Shown piece after piece: positions 47,479 through 56,366 of a DNA stretch of 64,000 nucleotides. The stretch comes from CAVQJU01 sp963729215 (GTDB taxonomy: Bacteria; Acidobacteriota; Vicinamibacteria; Vicinamibacterales; CAVVIG01), in NCBI GenBank assembly GCA_963729215.1, contig CAVSND010000009.1:372001-436000 (forward strand), given 5' to 3'. Each line of letters starts with the position of its first letter. Within the stretch, counting starts at the first letter, position 1. Made by a program: the position numbers and the translations under genes. The notes beneath the pieces were generated by a model that was not told the DNA's origin, made no database searches, and was given only the letters and a program-made list of their open reading frames with translations.

Positions 47479-48705
47479 TCATTCGTACCTGAGCGCCTGC
47501 GCGGGATCGAGGCGCGCGGCCTGCCGCGAGGGATGGATGGTCGCGAGGAAGCAGATGACAATCGCCGTGCCGACGACGATGAAGAAGTCGCTCGCCAGGA
47601 CGGTGAACGGCAGATACGACACCTGGTACACGTCGATCGGCACCTGGATGAGCCGGAAATGGTTGAAGATGAACGACAGGCCGTATCCCAGCGCGGCGCC
47701 GACAGACGTGCCGACGAGGCCGATAATCAGCCCCTGCACCATGAAGATGGCCGTCACGCTCCTGGCGCTCGCCCCCATCGTCTTGAGGATGGCCACGTCG
47801 CGGTGCTTCTCCATGACCAGGAGAATCAGCGTGGCGACGATGTTCAGGGCTGCGACGATCACGATCAGGCCGACGGCGAGCGAGACGGCGATCTTCTCGA
47901 GCGTCAGCGCCGAAAACAGCGGCTTGTTCATGACGGTCCAGTCTTCCGTCGAGTATTGCTCGCCGAGTTTGTCCCGGACGTTCGCCGCCACCTGCGGCGC
48001 CTTGTAGACGTCGGCGACCCGGAGCTGGATGAAGTCCACCTGCGGCTTGTCGAAGAGACGCATCGCGTCCTGCAGCAGCACGAAGGCATACGTCGAGTCG
48101 AACTCGTACAGGCCCAGCCTGAAAATCCCGACCACCTGCCGCTTGCGCGACAGCGGCCGGCTCCCCATCGGCGTCAGCACACCTTCGAGGGTGAGCACCT
48201 GCACCGAGTCGCCGACCGCGACGCCGAGGGATGCCGCGAGATCCTTGCCGAGCACGATGCCCGGAATCTCGTCGCCCCTGTTGGCAAGACTCTCGAGACT
48301 CCCCGACTGCATCGTGCGCTGCACGTCGGTGACGCTCGGCTCGAGCGCCGGGTCGACGCCTTTGATCTGCACGGGGTTTGCGCCGCGGCCGGCGGAAATC
48401 AGCGCCTGGCCGAGCACATCCGGCGCGGCGCCGACGACACCCGGCATGCCGCGCAGGCGCGCGACCTCGGCGCGATAATCGTCGAGCCCTCCCACCCGGG
48501 AAACGTAGACGTGCGGGTTCGAGCCAAGGATCCGATCGCGCAGCTCCTGCTGGAGGCCGGTCATGACCGCCAGCGCGATGACGACGGCGCCGACGCCGAC
48601 GGCGACACCGATGATCGAAATCAGCGAGATGACCGAGATGAACGCCTGCTTCCGCTTCGCGAGCAGGTAGCGGACGGCGACGTGGAGCTCGAAGGGGATT
48701 TCCAT
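47479..48705 (-). CDS. lolC: Lipoprotein-releasing ABC transporter permease
   Basis: Permease of the LolCDE family (408 aa), FtsX-like. It opens RYLLAKRKQAFISVISLISIIGVAVGVGAVVIALAVMTGLQQELRDRILG, a first transmembrane helix with the conserved motif. A periplasmic domain spans about 50-265 and three C-terminal helices start near 275, 320 and 370 (VGLIVIVAALNIVATLILLVMEK, GLIIGLVGTSVGAALGY, FIVVGTAIVICFLA). Acidobacteria and others often have one permease that acts as a LolCE homodimer; whether a second exists is unknown. A period-7 repeat lies upstream of the start. Confidence 0.9.
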   Translation of the reverse strand: MEIPFELHVAVRYLLAKRKQAFISVISLISIIGVAVGVGAVVIALAVMTGLQQELRDRILGSNPHVYVSRVGGLDDYRAEVARLRGMPGVVGAAPDVLGQALISAGRGANPVQIKGVDPALEPSVTDVQRTMQSGSLESLANRGDEIPGIVLGKDLAASLGVAVGDSVQVLTLEGVLTPMGSRPLSRKRQVVGIFRLGLYEFDSTYAFVLLQDAMRLFDKPQVDFIQLRVADVYKAPQVAANVRDKLGEQYSTEDWTVMNKPLFSALTLEKIAVSLAVGLIVIVAALNIVATLILLVMEKHRDVAILKTMGASARSVTAIFMVQGLIIGLVGTSVGAALGYGLSFIFNHFRLIQVPIDVYQVSYLPFTVLASDFFIVVGTAIVICFLATIHPSRQAARLDPAQALRYE

Positions 48706-48707
48706 CA

Positions 48708-48763
48708 GTGGCTCGTGGCTCGTGGCCCGTAGCTCGAGACTCGAGGCTCGTAGCTCGTGGCGA
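48708..48763. repeat. Junction repeat, word GGCTCGT, tandem
   Basis: About eight period-7 units: GGCTCGT, GGCTCGT, GGCCCGT, AGCTCGA, GACTCGA, GGCTCGT, AGCTCGT, GGCGATC. It is one-armed: no complementary arm is visible. It fills the space between lysS and lolC. Confidence 0.8.
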
Positions 48764-50263
48764 TCATTCGCGCTTCCGCATCAACGGAAACAGAATCACG
48801 TCCCGGATTGAAGGGCTGTTCGTCAGCAGCATGACGAGGCGATCGACGCCCACGCCTTCGCCTCCGGTCGGCGGCAGACCGTATTCGAGCGCCCGGATAT
48901 AGTCCTCGTCCATCGCGTGGGCCTCGAGATCGCCGCGGGCCCGGTCCTTCAACTGGTCCTCGAACCGGCGACGCTGTTCGGCAGGGTCGTTCAGTTCGCT
49001 GAATGCGTTGGCGACCTCGAATCCGCCGATGTAGAGCTCGAACCGCTCGACCGTGTCGGGATCGTCCGGTTTCTGCTTCGAGAGCGGCGAGACCTCGGTC
49101 GGAAAGTCGTAGACGAACGTGGGCTGGACCAGCTGATCCTCGCACAGGGCCTCGAAGATCGCGGTGGCGATGCGGCCCGCGCCGTCGCCTGCCTTGACTT
49201 CGATGCCGAGCGCTGACGCCAGGCCCGCCGCCGTTTCGCGCGACCGCAGATCGGCGTCGCTGACATCCCGTCGCAGACGGCGGGCCGCGGCTGCTCGCGC
49301 CCCTTCGCGCAGCGACAGGCGCGCGAACGGCGCCTTGAGCGAAATCTGATGCTCGCCGAACGTCACGACGCTGGCGCCAACCGCCTTCTGCGCGACCGTC
49401 TCCAGCATCTCCTCGGTCATCACCATCAGCGCCTGATAGTCGGCGTACGCCTCGTAGAACTCCATCATCGTGAACTCAGGGTTGTGCTGGGTCGAAATCC
49501 CCTCGTTCCGGAAATTGCGGTTGATCTCGAAAATCTTTTCGAAGCCTCCGACCGTGAGCCGCTTCAGATACAACTCAGGCGCGATCCGCAGGAACAGCTC
49601 CATGTCGAGCGTGTTGTGGTGCGTCACGAAAGGCCGCGCCATGGCGCCGCCGGCGAGCGGCTGCATCATCGGCGTGTCGACCTCGAGATACCCCCGCGCG
49701 GTCATGAACTCGCGCAGCGCGGCCACCACGCGGCTGCGTGTCTCGAACACGCGGCGCGAGTCGGGATTGACGATGAGGTCCAGGTAACGTTGCCGGTATC
49801 GTGTCTCGACGTCGGTCAGCCCGTGCCATTTCTCCGGCAGCGGCACGAGGCACTTCGCGAGAAACTGCACGTGCGAGGCCCAGATGGTCAGTTCGTTCGT
49901 CTTGGTCCGGAACAGATGCCCGGTGACCCCGATCCAGTCGCCGAAATCGAGAAGCTTGAAGGTCTGAAAATCGATCGCCGGCATCGCGTCCTGGCGGACG
50001 TACACCTGAATCTTCGCCAGCCCGTCCGACAGCACGAGGAAATTCGCCTTGCCGAACGAGCGGATGCCGAGAATCCGCCCGCTCGTGGTCGTGTCGATAC
50101 GCTCGGCCTCGAGCTCGTCGTGGGATCGTGCGCTGTAGGCGCCGGCGAGCGCCGTGACGGTGTGCGTGCGGTCGAAGCGGCGGGGATAGACGTCCACCCC
50201 CAGCTTGACGAGTTCGTCGAGGTTGGCGCGCCGCTGCTGCAGTTGTTCGTCGAGCGAAGTCAT
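48764..50263 (-). CDS. lysS: Lysyl-tRNA synthetase (class II)
   Basis: Charges tRNA-Lys (499 aa). Start at ATG 50263 (MTSLDEQLQQRRANLDELVKLGVDVYP), overlapping the nusB stop by 4 bases. The anticodon-binding OB fold is at about 60-160 (GRILGIRSFGKANFLVLSDG). Class II motif 2 is KIFEINRNFRNEGISTQHNPEFTMMEFYEAY, and motif 3 is GEGVGVDRLVMLLTNSPSIRDVILFP. An insertion-like, alanine- and arginine-rich stretch occurs at 350-385 (LREGARAAAARRLRRDVSDADLRSRETAAGLASA). Confidence 0.95.
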   Translation of the reverse strand: MTSLDEQLQQRRANLDELVKLGVDVYPRRFDRTHTVTALAGAYSARSHDELEAERIDTTTSGRILGIRSFGKANFLVLSDGLAKIQVYVRQDAMPAIDFQTFKLLDFGDWIGVTGHLFRTKTNELTIWASHVQFLAKCLVPLPEKWHGLTDVETRYRQRYLDLIVNPDSRRVFETRSRVVAALREFMTARGYLEVDTPMMQPLAGGAMARPFVTHHNTLDMELFLRIAPELYLKRLTVGGFEKIFEINRNFRNEGISTQHNPEFTMMEFYEAYADYQALMVMTEEMLETVAQKAVGASVVTFGEHQISLKAPFARLSLREGARAAAARRLRRDVSDADLRSRETAAGLASALGIEVKAGDGAGRIATAIFEALCEDQLVQPTFVYDFPTEVSPLSKQKPDDPDTVERFELYIGGFEVANAFSELNDPAEQRRRFEDQLKDRARGDLEAHAMDEDYIRALEYGLPPTGGEGVGVDRLVMLLTNSPSIRDVILFPLMRKRE

Positions 50264-50694
50264 GAGCGTGTTTTGAGCTGCTTCCTGATCGCGTCGAGCA
50301 TGCCGTTGATGAACTTCACCGCGTCCTCGGTGCTGAACGTCCTGGCCAGCTCCAACGCTTCGTTGATGACAACGGCCGGCGGCGTGTCCACGTCGCGCAT
50401 CAGTTCGCACACCGCCATCCGCAGAATGAGACGATCGAGCACCGCCATGCGCTCGGGGCGCCAGTTCTGGGCGGTCTCCGCCACCAGCGCGTCGATGGCT
50501 GGGAGCCCGGCGACGGTATCGTGCGCGAGACCCGACGCGAATGACTGCACGTCCTCAGCCGCGGGGTGCGCGTCTGGCCATTGGTGGCCGAAGAACGTCT
50601 CAACCGCCCGGTCGACGTCGCCGCGTCCGACGTCCCACTGGTAAAGGATTTGGAGCGCCGCTTCCCTGGCGCGACGGCGCCTGTCTTTTTTCAT
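50260..50694 (-). CDS. nusB: Transcription antitermination factor NusB
   Basis: RNA-binding helical protein (144 aa) that with NusE binds boxA of rRNA operons. Starts at ATG 50694 (MKKDRRRRAREAALQILYQWDVGRGDVD). Conserved LIxxA-type segments: AVLDRLILRMAVCELMRDVDTPPAVVINEALELARTFSTEDAVKFINGMLDAI, a diagnostic C-terminal half. ribH lies upstream with a 37-base gap and lysS overlaps the stop. The ribH-nusB order is the common one. Confidence 0.95.
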   Translation of the reverse strand: MKKDRRRRAREAALQILYQWDVGRGDVDRAVETFFGHQWPDAHPAAEDVQSFASGLAHDTVAGLPAIDALVAETAQNWRPERMAVLDRLILRMAVCELMRDVDTPPAVVINEALELARTFSTEDAVKFINGMLDAIRKQLKTRS

Positions 50695-50731
50695 AGCGCG
50701 CGGGACCCCGCCACGCACCGCGTGGGCTCCC

Positions 50732-51217
50732 TCACGTCCGCAACCGGGCGATCACCGTCGCCATCTCGACCGCGGCCGCCGCGGCTTCCCACCCTTTGTT
50801 GCTCTTCCCCTCGCCGGCGCGCTCGAGAGCCTCCTCCACCGAATTCGTCGTCAGGACGCCGAACGCCATGGGCACGCCCGTCGCGGCGGCGGCGGCGGTC
50901 AACCCGTGCGCGACCGCCAGGCTGATGTATTCGAAGTGCGGCGTCTCACCCCGAATCAAACACCCGAGACACACCACTGCGTCGAACCGCGCGCCCGCCG
51001 CCGCGTGCTGCGCGGCGGAAGGAATTTCAAAAGCCCCCGGCACCCGGACCACGGTGATATCCCCTTCGGCGACGCCGGACGCGGCCAGCGCCGCGAGCGC
51101 ACCCGACTGCAACCGATCGGTCACGAAATCGTGATACTTCGACACGACAACCGCCACGCGGAGGCCGGCGGCGCACGGGAGCCCTTCAATCGTCCGGATG
51201 GACGTGCCCGCGGCCAT
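50732..51217 (-). CDS. ribH: 6,7-dimethyl-8-ribityllumazine synthase
   Basis: Penultimate riboflavin enzyme (161 aa), forming icosahedral or pentameric shells. The substrate pocket is VVVSKYHDFVTDRL (about 24-37), RVPGAFEIPSAAQHA, GCLIRGETPHFEYISLAVAHGLTAAAAATGVPMAFGVLTTNSVEEALERAG with the catalytic His in the ETPHFEY motif. The GKSNKGWEAA end matches the family. It starts in a 1-base overlap with the enoyl-CoA hydratase stop. Confidence 0.96.
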   Translation of the reverse strand: MAAGTSIRTIEGLPCAAGLRVAVVVSKYHDFVTDRLQSGALAALAASGVAEGDITVVRVPGAFEIPSAAQHAAAGARFDAVVCLGCLIRGETPHFEYISLAVAHGLTAAAAATGVPMAFGVLTTNSVEEALERAGEGKSNKGWEAAAAAVEMATVIARLRT

Positions 51218-51999
51218 CAGCGTCCCTTGAACTCCGGCTTGCGCTTGTCGAGGAAGGCGCGCGTGCCCTCCCGCATGTCGTCGGTCGCCGCGACGAGGCC
51301 AAACAGCGTCGCCTCGTACTCGGCAGCCTGCTCAAACGGCATTTCCAGGCCGCGATTGACGGCGTCGAGAATGTAGCGCATCGCGATTGGCGCGTTCCTG
51401 GCCAGCTGGTCCGCCAGGGTCCGCGCTTCGTTCATCAGTTCGCTGACGCCGACCACGCGGTTGACGAGGCCGATGCGCTGCGCTTCGGCGGCGGAAACAG
51501 GAACGCCCGTGAGCAGGAGCTCCATCGCCTTCCCCTTTCCCACCAGCCGCGCCAGGCGTTGCGTACCGGCGTACCCCGGGATGATCCCCAGGTTGATTTC
51601 CGGCTGGCCGATCGTCGCCGTATCTGCGGCCAGCCTGATGGTGCAGGCCATGGCCAGCTCGCACCCTCCGCCAAGCGCGTAGCCATTGATGGCGGCAATA
51701 ACAGGTTTTCCCAGTCCTTCGACGATGTCGAACACGTGTTGTCCGGCGAGCGCGAACGCGCGCGCGCTCGTCGGCGTCTGCACCGCGAGCTCGTTGATGT
51801 CGGCGCCCGCGACGAACGCCTTGCCGCCCGCACCCGTGAGAATGACCACGCGGACGCGATCGTCGGCCTGCAGCTCGAGCATCGTCTGACGCAACGCGGC
51901 GAATGTCTCCGCGTTGAGCGCGTTGCGAACTTGCGGCCGATTGAAGGTGACGGTTGCAACCGGCCCGTCACGCTCGAGGAGAAGATTGTCAAAAGACAT
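51217..51999 (-). CDS. Enoyl-CoA hydratase/isomerase family protein
   Basis: Crotonase-fold protein of 260 aa, start at ATG 51999 (MSFDNLLLERDGPVATVTFNRPQ). The oxyanion-hole segments are GGKAFVAGADINELA (about 60-74) and ALGGGCELAMACTIRLAADTATIGQPEINLGIIPGYAGTQRLARLVG (about 105-150). It contains the two glutamates typical of enoyl-CoA hydratases (E in GGGCELAM and GQPEINLG). It could act in fatty acid beta-oxidation, feeding EtfAB. The next gene downstream is ribH. Confidence 0.9.
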   Translation of the reverse strand: MSFDNLLLERDGPVATVTFNRPQVRNALNAETFAALRQTMLELQADDRVRVVILTGAGGKAFVAGADINELAVQTPTSARAFALAGQHVFDIVEGLGKPVIAAINGYALGGGCELAMACTIRLAADTATIGQPEINLGIIPGYAGTQRLARLVGKGKAMELLLTGVPVSAAEAQRIGLVNRVVGVSELMNEARTLADQLARNAPIAMRYILDAVNRGLEMPFEQAAEYEATLFGLVAATDDMREGTRAFLDKRKPEFKGR

Positions 52000-52016
52000 G
52001 AGGCGGGCCAGTGCCG

Positions 52017-52190
52017 CTACAGCGGGAACGGATACATCAGCCAGCCGAGCACGACGGCTGCCACCATGAACCCGCCAAACATCACGCCGCCAAGACGCAC
52101 CTGGTCGCGGACATCGTCTTTCGCGATGACGGCAAACACGAGCGACACAAAGAAGGCGAACAGCACCATCAGCAGTAGATGGCTCTTCAT
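52017..52190 (-). CDS. Small 57-residue membrane protein
   Basis: Too short for the usual filters. ATG 52190 overlaps the TGA of the upstream DUF6677 gene (ATGA) and the TAG ends 17 bases before the enoyl-CoA hydratase start. Two hydrophobic helices: MVLFAFFVSLVFAVIA and VMFGGFMVAAVVLGWLMYPF with a polar turn KDDVRDQVRLGG. Translational coupling and helix periodicity support it. I do not know a named family. Confidence 0.72.
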   Translation of the reverse strand: MKSHLLLMVLFAFFVSLVFAVIAKDDVRDQVRLGGVMFGGFMVAAVVLGWLMYPFPL

Positions 52191-52597
52191 TTCCGCCCCC
52201 GCGCGACGTCGAAGGCGTCGATGACGACCAGCAGGTTGAGCAGCCCGGCCACAATCAGGAACGCGTTGCCGTACTCGTACGTGACAGCGCGAACGTCACC
52301 GGCGCCGAGGCCCAGCGCCGACGCGATGAAGTACGGCACGCCCATACCGAGCTCGGCAAACGCCTCGAGACAGACGAGCATGTCAGACAGCTGGAACGGG
52401 AAGAGACGGCCCTGAAGCGCGAGGCCAATCGCAAACATCAGGGACAACGCGATCAGGAAAATGAGGCCCTTCTGCCGGCGGCCCAGCCATAGATGGCCCG
52501 CGCCGGGAACAACCCACGACGCGAGACATAAGAGGACAAGGCCACCCGACTGAGTTCCTTCAACGGTCGTGGCGGGCACAGACCGATAGCTTATCAC
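52187..52597 (-). CDS. DUF6677-like membrane protein
   Basis: About 136 aa with four hydrophobic segments: LVLLCLASWVVPGAGHLWLGRRQKGLIFLIALSLMFAIGLALQ, PYFIASALGLGAG and NAFLIVAGLLNLLVVIDAFD. The PGAGHLWLGR motif resembles TM2 and DUF6677 proteins found in Acidobacteria. I use GTG 52597; a TTG at 52621 would read into the adjacent repeat. Its stop overlaps the start of the 57-residue gene by 4 bases. No function is known. Confidence 0.75.
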   Translation of the reverse strand: MISYRSVPATTVEGTQSGGLVLLCLASWVVPGAGHLWLGRRQKGLIFLIALSLMFAIGLALQGRLFPFQLSDMLVCLEAFAELGMGVPYFIASALGLGAGDVRAVTYEYGNAFLIVAGLLNLLVVIDAFDVARGRK

Positions 52598-52602
52598 TCG
52601 GC

Positions 52603-52731
52603 TCGGGGTTCGAGGGTTCAAGAGGTTCGAAGAGGTTCGAGAGGTTCGAGGGGTTCGAGGGGTTCGAGGGGTTCTGCGTTCCGGTTCTGCGTTCTCGGTT
52701 CTACGTTTTACGTTCTACGTTTTACGTTCTA
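52603..52731. repeat. Junction repeat, two word families in tandem (GGTTCGAG and TTCTACG)
   Basis: 52606-52672: GGTTCGAG words with period about 9 (GGTTCGAGA, then GGTTCGAGG three times, and variants). 52675-52731: GGTTCTGCG words then TTCTACG, TTTTACG, TTCTACG, TTTTACG, TTCTAG with period 7. One-armed. The stop TAA (52722-52724) and last codons of the DUF2085 gene are written by it. Confidence 0.85.
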
Positions 52732-53174
52732 GATCTCGCTGTCCCAAGGAGCCAGATGACCGCAGCTCCGAGCGGCACGCCGGCGAGCGCACGAATCCAG
52801 TTGGAAGGCATGACGCCTGTCGTCCACTCATACGCAAGGGTGAGGGCGGTCGGGAACAAGGCCGCGATGAGCAGGCGCCGGGCACTGGCGGCCGATGGCG
52901 TGGTCCGCACGGGGCGGAGCGAGATCAGGAGCGCCGTCACGGCCGCGCCGACATAGATGCCCGTGCATCGCGCGCAGACCGGCAAGGCAACGCCCCAGAG
53001 GTGAAACGACCGGACGGGGAGCTGATGACAAATCACGTGACCGAGTGCGTAAACACCGATCGCGAATGCATAGACGGCCGACGCCCCATTAGTCGAGCCA
53101 GCCGCAAGTGCCGCCAGCGGGATGACCCCGGCCCACACGATCGCTCCGGTCAGATATGCCCGACGGAACAGCAC
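52722..53174 (-). CDS. DUF2085 family membrane protein
   Basis: Predicted membrane protein of 150 aa, GTG start at 53174 (VLFRRAYLTGAIVWAGVIP). The DUF2085 signature is complete: CHQLPVRSFHLWGVALPVCARCTGIYVGA (about 55-85), with three cysteines and histidine that may bind metal. Helices before and after (TGAIVWAGVIPLAALAAG, ALTLAYEWTTGVMPSNWI, GVPLGAAVIWLLG). It is divergent from the spermidine-synthase-like gene. C-terminal residues RSRT come from the repeat. Confidence 0.85.
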   Translation of the reverse strand: MLFRRAYLTGAIVWAGVIPLAALAAGSTNGASAVYAFAIGVYALGHVICHQLPVRSFHLWGVALPVCARCTGIYVGAAVTALLISLRPVRTTPSAASARRLLIAALFPTALTLAYEWTTGVMPSNWIRALAGVPLGAAVIWLLGTARSRT

Positions 53175-53189
53175 GGCAAAAGAATAACG

Positions 53190-53202
53190 GAGTAGACTAC
53201 TC
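53190..53202. promoter_or_regulatory. Palindrome in a divergent spacer
   Basis: GAGTAGaCTACTC is a perfect 13-base palindrome in the 39-base spacer between the divergent DUF2085 and membrane spermidine-synthase-like genes. Position suggests an operator, but no regulator is adjacent. Confidence 0.3.
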
Positions 53203-53213
53203 GGCCGGTAAAC

Positions 53214-55580
53214 ATGAGGTCCTCTTCCCTTCCCGTTTCCCGCGGTCACCTCGTGGCCGTTGGTCTGACCTCCGGCACGCTCCTGATGACCGAGCTCGCG
53301 CTGACGAGGATTTTCTCGGTCGTCATGTATTACCACTTCGCATTTCTGGCCATCTCGATTGCCCTGTTCGGCCTGAGCGCGAGCGGCGTATTCGCGTACG
53401 TCGCGAAACGCAAGCTCGATGGCCAGCCGACCGAGACGCTGCTCGCGCGCCAGTCGGTGATCTACGCGTTGTTCACCCTGGTCGCGTTGTTTGCGCTCGT
53501 GCGCCTGCGCGTCGGGCTCACCTACTCGCGCGAAAACCTCGTCCTGATGCTGGCGATTTACGCGCTGGCGGCCCTGCCCTTCTTCACGGGCGGGCTGGTC
53601 ATCACGCTCGCCGTTTCGCGGCTGGCCTCGCGCATCAACGCCGTCTACGCGTCGGACCTCCTCGGCGCCGCAGTTGGCTGTCTGGTGCTGATCCCGCTGC
53701 TCGACCGGGTCGGCGCACCGGGAGTCGTGCTGACCGCCGCGGCGTTGGCGCTCGCAGCCGCGGTCCTGTTTGCGCCGGCCTCGAGCCGGCCAAGGTTTGC
53801 CGCCGTAGGCGCCGGCGTCATGGCCGTCGCGGTCGCCGGGCAGCTGTCGGGCGTCGCCGTGTTCGACGTAGGCGTCACCAAAGGACACCAGGGCGATACC
53901 GTCCTGTTCAGTAAGTGGAACTCGTTTTCGCGCATTGGCGTCTACGAGCGCACGCACGGGGACTGGTCGCTCAGTCCAAAGTACAGGGGTGCTCTCCCCG
54001 ACACCCGCTATATGGACATCGATTCAGCCGCGTCGACGCCGATCCTGCACGTCGAGCCCGGCTTCGCGAATGTCCAGTACCTCCGCTACGAGCTGACCTC
54101 CATCGCCTATCAGCTCAAGCAGCCTGGGTTTTCCGCGCTCGTGATCGGACCCGGAGGCGGCCGCGATCTGGTCTCGGCGCTCGTCTTCGGCGCTGCTCAC
54201 GTTGACGGCGTCGAGATCAATCCGATCATCGCCAACGACGTGATGCGCGGGCAGTTCGGTGAGTATTCGGGCGGCATCTACACGCAGCCGCGCGTCCGCA
54301 TCGCGATCGACGATGGCCGCAGCTTCGTGCGGCGGTCGCCGGACAAATACGACGTCATCCAGGCCTCGCTCGTGGACACCTGGGCCGCCACGGCCGCCGG
54401 CGCGTATACCCTGACCGAAAACACGCTCTATACGGTGGAGGCGTTCAACGATTACCTGGACCACCTCACCGACGGTGGTGTGGTCACCATGACGCGGTGG
54501 GTCATCGACGGCCTGCGTCTGGTGTCGCTCGCCCAGGCGGCGTGCGAGGCGCGCGGCTGGGACGTGAAATCGCGGCTCGCCATCGTCCAGTACAATCGCG
54601 TGCAGACATTCCTCCTGAAGAAGACGCCGTTCACACCTGAAGAAATCACCGCGCTGCGCCAGACGGCGGCCCGCCTGGACTTCAACATCTTGTACGCGCC
54701 GCAGATCGCCGGCGAGCCGCCGGCGCCGCTGCCAACCGACTGGGTGGACGGCATGGAGACCGCCGACTACCCGCGGCTCATCCTCGCGGCCGACCGCCAG
54801 AAGTTCTACGACGACTACAAGCAGGACCTCAGGCCCACGACCGACGATCGGCCGTTCTTCTTCCACACGACGAAACTCGAGGATCAGTTCCAGGTCGTGT
54901 TCGGCCGCTCGATGTTGTTCGGCAACGGCTTGAGCGCCCTGCTGACGCTGATGGGCATCTCCGCATCGCTGGTGGTCCTCTTCGTCCTCGGACCCCTCGC
55001 GCTGGTCGGCGTGGGCGGCGCCCGGCGATGGTTGCCGTGGCTGTTGTATTTCGGCGCGCTGGGCGCGGGTTTCATGCTGATTGAGGTGTCCGTCCTGCAG
55101 CGGTTCGTCCTCCTGCTCGGGCACCCCGTGTATTCGCTGACGGTCACATTGTTCTCGCTGCTTCTCGGAACCGGTATAGGCGCGGCCTGGAGCCGGCGGC
55201 TGGACGATGCGACGCTGGTGCGATCGACGGCGGTCATGCTGGTGGTCATCGCTGGGATCGGCCTCGCCGTCATCGCCGTCGCGACGCCGCTTCTCAACTG
55301 GGCGATCCCGTTTTCGCGCCCCATCCGGATCGTCATCGCGGTCGCGACGCTCGCGCCGATCGGCGTGGCGCTGGGCATCCCGATGCCGGCTGGCATCCGA
55401 CTGCTGAATGCGCGAGCGCCGCAGATGGTCACCTGGGCCTGGGGCATCAACGGGGCGTTGTCCGTTCTCGGGGCCACCCTGGCTATCTTCATCGCGATGA
55501 ACTGGGGGTTCGGCGTGACACTCCTGGCGGCTTCCGGAACCTACCTTGTTGGCTTAATCGCCCTGCTTGTAGCTACTTAG
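53214..55580 (+). CDS. Membrane-bound spermidine synthase-like protein
   Basis: 788-aa fusion of two membrane blocks around a SAM-binding domain. Helices at about 12-55, 85-180 (LTRIFSVVMYYHFAFLAISIALFGLSA and more). The aminopropyltransferase-like Rossmann domain spans about 230-500 (ALVIGPGGGRDLVSALVFGAAHVDGVEINPIIAND, then YDVIQASLVDTWAATAAGAYTLTENTLYTVEAF). A C-terminal helical block follows at 560-788. Such proteins belong to the spermidine-synthase-with-membrane-domain family; whether this one makes polyamine is unproven. The ATG is at 53214; no clear Shine-Dalgarno. Confidence 0.85.
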   Translation: MRSSSLPVSRGHLVAVGLTSGTLLMTELALTRIFSVVMYYHFAFLAISIALFGLSASGVFAYVAKRKLDGQPTETLLARQSVIYALFTLVALFALVRLRVGLTYSRENLVLMLAIYALAALPFFTGGLVITLAVSRLASRINAVYASDLLGAAVGCLVLIPLLDRVGAPGVVLTAAALALAAAVLFAPASSRPRFAAVGAGVMAVAVAGQLSGVAVFDVGVTKGHQGDTVLFSKWNSFSRIGVYERTHGDWSLSPKYRGALPDTRYMDIDSAASTPILHVEPGFANVQYLRYELTSIAYQLKQPGFSALVIGPGGGRDLVSALVFGAAHVDGVEINPIIANDVMRGQFGEYSGGIYTQPRVRIAIDDGRSFVRRSPDKYDVIQASLVDTWAATAAGAYTLTENTLYTVEAFNDYLDHLTDGGVVTMTRWVIDGLRLVSLAQAACEARGWDVKSRLAIVQYNRVQTFLLKKTPFTPEEITALRQTAARLDFNILYAPQIAGEPPAPLPTDWVDGMETADYPRLILAADRQKFYDDYKQDLRPTTDDRPFFFHTTKLEDQFQVVFGRSMLFGNGLSALLTLMGISASLVVLFVLGPLALVGVGGARRWLPWLLYFGALGAGFMLIEVSVLQRFVLLLGHPVYSLTVTLFSLLLGTGIGAAWSRRLDDATLVRSTAVMLVVIAGIGLAVIAVATPLLNWAIPFSRPIRIVIAVATLAPIGVALGIPMPAGIRLLNARAPQMVTWAWGINGALSVLGATLAIFIAMNWGFGVTLLAASGTYLVGLIALLVAT

Positions 55581-55614
55581 AGACATCTGAACCCTGAGTG
55601 CTGTTTCTGCGTCT

Positions 55615-55644
55615 AACAGTGTTGATTGACTGAACACTGTTCAG
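55615..55644. promoter_or_regulatory. Operator-like palindromes upstream of the TetR gene
   Basis: CTGAACAcTGTTCAG at 55630-55644 is a perfect palindrome with a single central base. Further, AACAGTGTT (55615-55623) and AACACTGTT (55633-55641) form an overlapping inverted repeat. They lie 16-45 bases upstream of the TetR ATG, as expected of an autoregulated AcrR-type repressor controlling the efflux operon. Confidence 0.6.
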
Positions 55645-55659
55645 ATTAAGACCAGCAAA

Positions 55660-56355
55660 ATGGGTATTAAAGAACGTCAGGAGCGAGATCGCGAGGCCGT
55701 CAGCCGCGCCATCCTCGATGCGGCCCGCGAACTGTTCGTGGCCGAAGGCTACGGCAACGTTTCCATCCGCAAGATTGCCGAGCGGATCGAATACAGCCCG
55801 GCGGCCATTTACGGCTATTTCCCCAGCAAGGACGACATCTTTTACGCGCTCGCCGAGGAAGGCTTCCGGCTCCTCTACGCCCGCGACCATGCTGGCGCAT
55901 TGAACGGCGAGCTCGAGAAGCTCGAGCCGCTTGACCGCATCCGCACGATTTTCTGGCGGCTCTACGAGTTCAGCCATCAGCACCCGCAGTACTTCGAGCT
56001 GATGTTCATGGATCGGTCGGTGCCCCGCATCAGCCAGGTGTACGAGCGTTTTGCCTTTGCCCGCGAGATGAAGACGCATCTGGTGGCGCAGATTCAGACC
56101 TGCATCGACGCGAAGGTACTGCCCGCGCACATCAACGCCAGCGTGGCGTTCCGGCTGCTGACGATGGGGCTGATGGGCGCCGCGATGATGCGGCTTTCCG
56201 ATCGCCTGGGTCGCGGCGAAGACGCGGACGCGCTTGCGCGCGACGTCCTGAACGTCACGCTCCGCGGCCTGCAATCGGGCATCGCGCTCGAATCCAATCT
56301 GGTCGAAGTTGACTGCCTGCCGGACGACACGTCGGCGAGCAAGAAGGTTTCCTGA
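55660..56355 (+). CDS. TetR/AcrR-family transcriptional regulator
   Basis: 231-aa repressor, first gene of the efflux operon. An HTH of the TetR_N type lies at about 15-60 (AILDAARELFVAEGYGNVSIRKIAERIEYSPAAIYGYFPSKDDIFYALAEEGF). A helical ligand-binding domain follows with a WRLYEFSHQHPQYFELMFMDRS stretch. The next gene starts 11 bases after its stop with Shine-Dalgarno GAGGAG. Operator-like palindromes lie just upstream. The ligand is unknown, perhaps a compound exported by the pump. Confidence 0.93.
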   Translation: MGIKERQERDREAVSRAILDAARELFVAEGYGNVSIRKIAERIEYSPAAIYGYFPSKDDIFYALAEEGFRLLYARDHAGALNGELEKLEPLDRIRTIFWRLYEFSHQHPQYFELMFMDRSVPRISQVYERFAFAREMKTHLVAQIQTCIDAKVLPAHINASVAFRLLTMGLMGAAMMRLSDRLGRGEDADALARDVLNVTLRGLQSGIALESNLVEVDCLPDDTSASKKVS

Positions 56356-56366
56356 GGAGCGTACCA

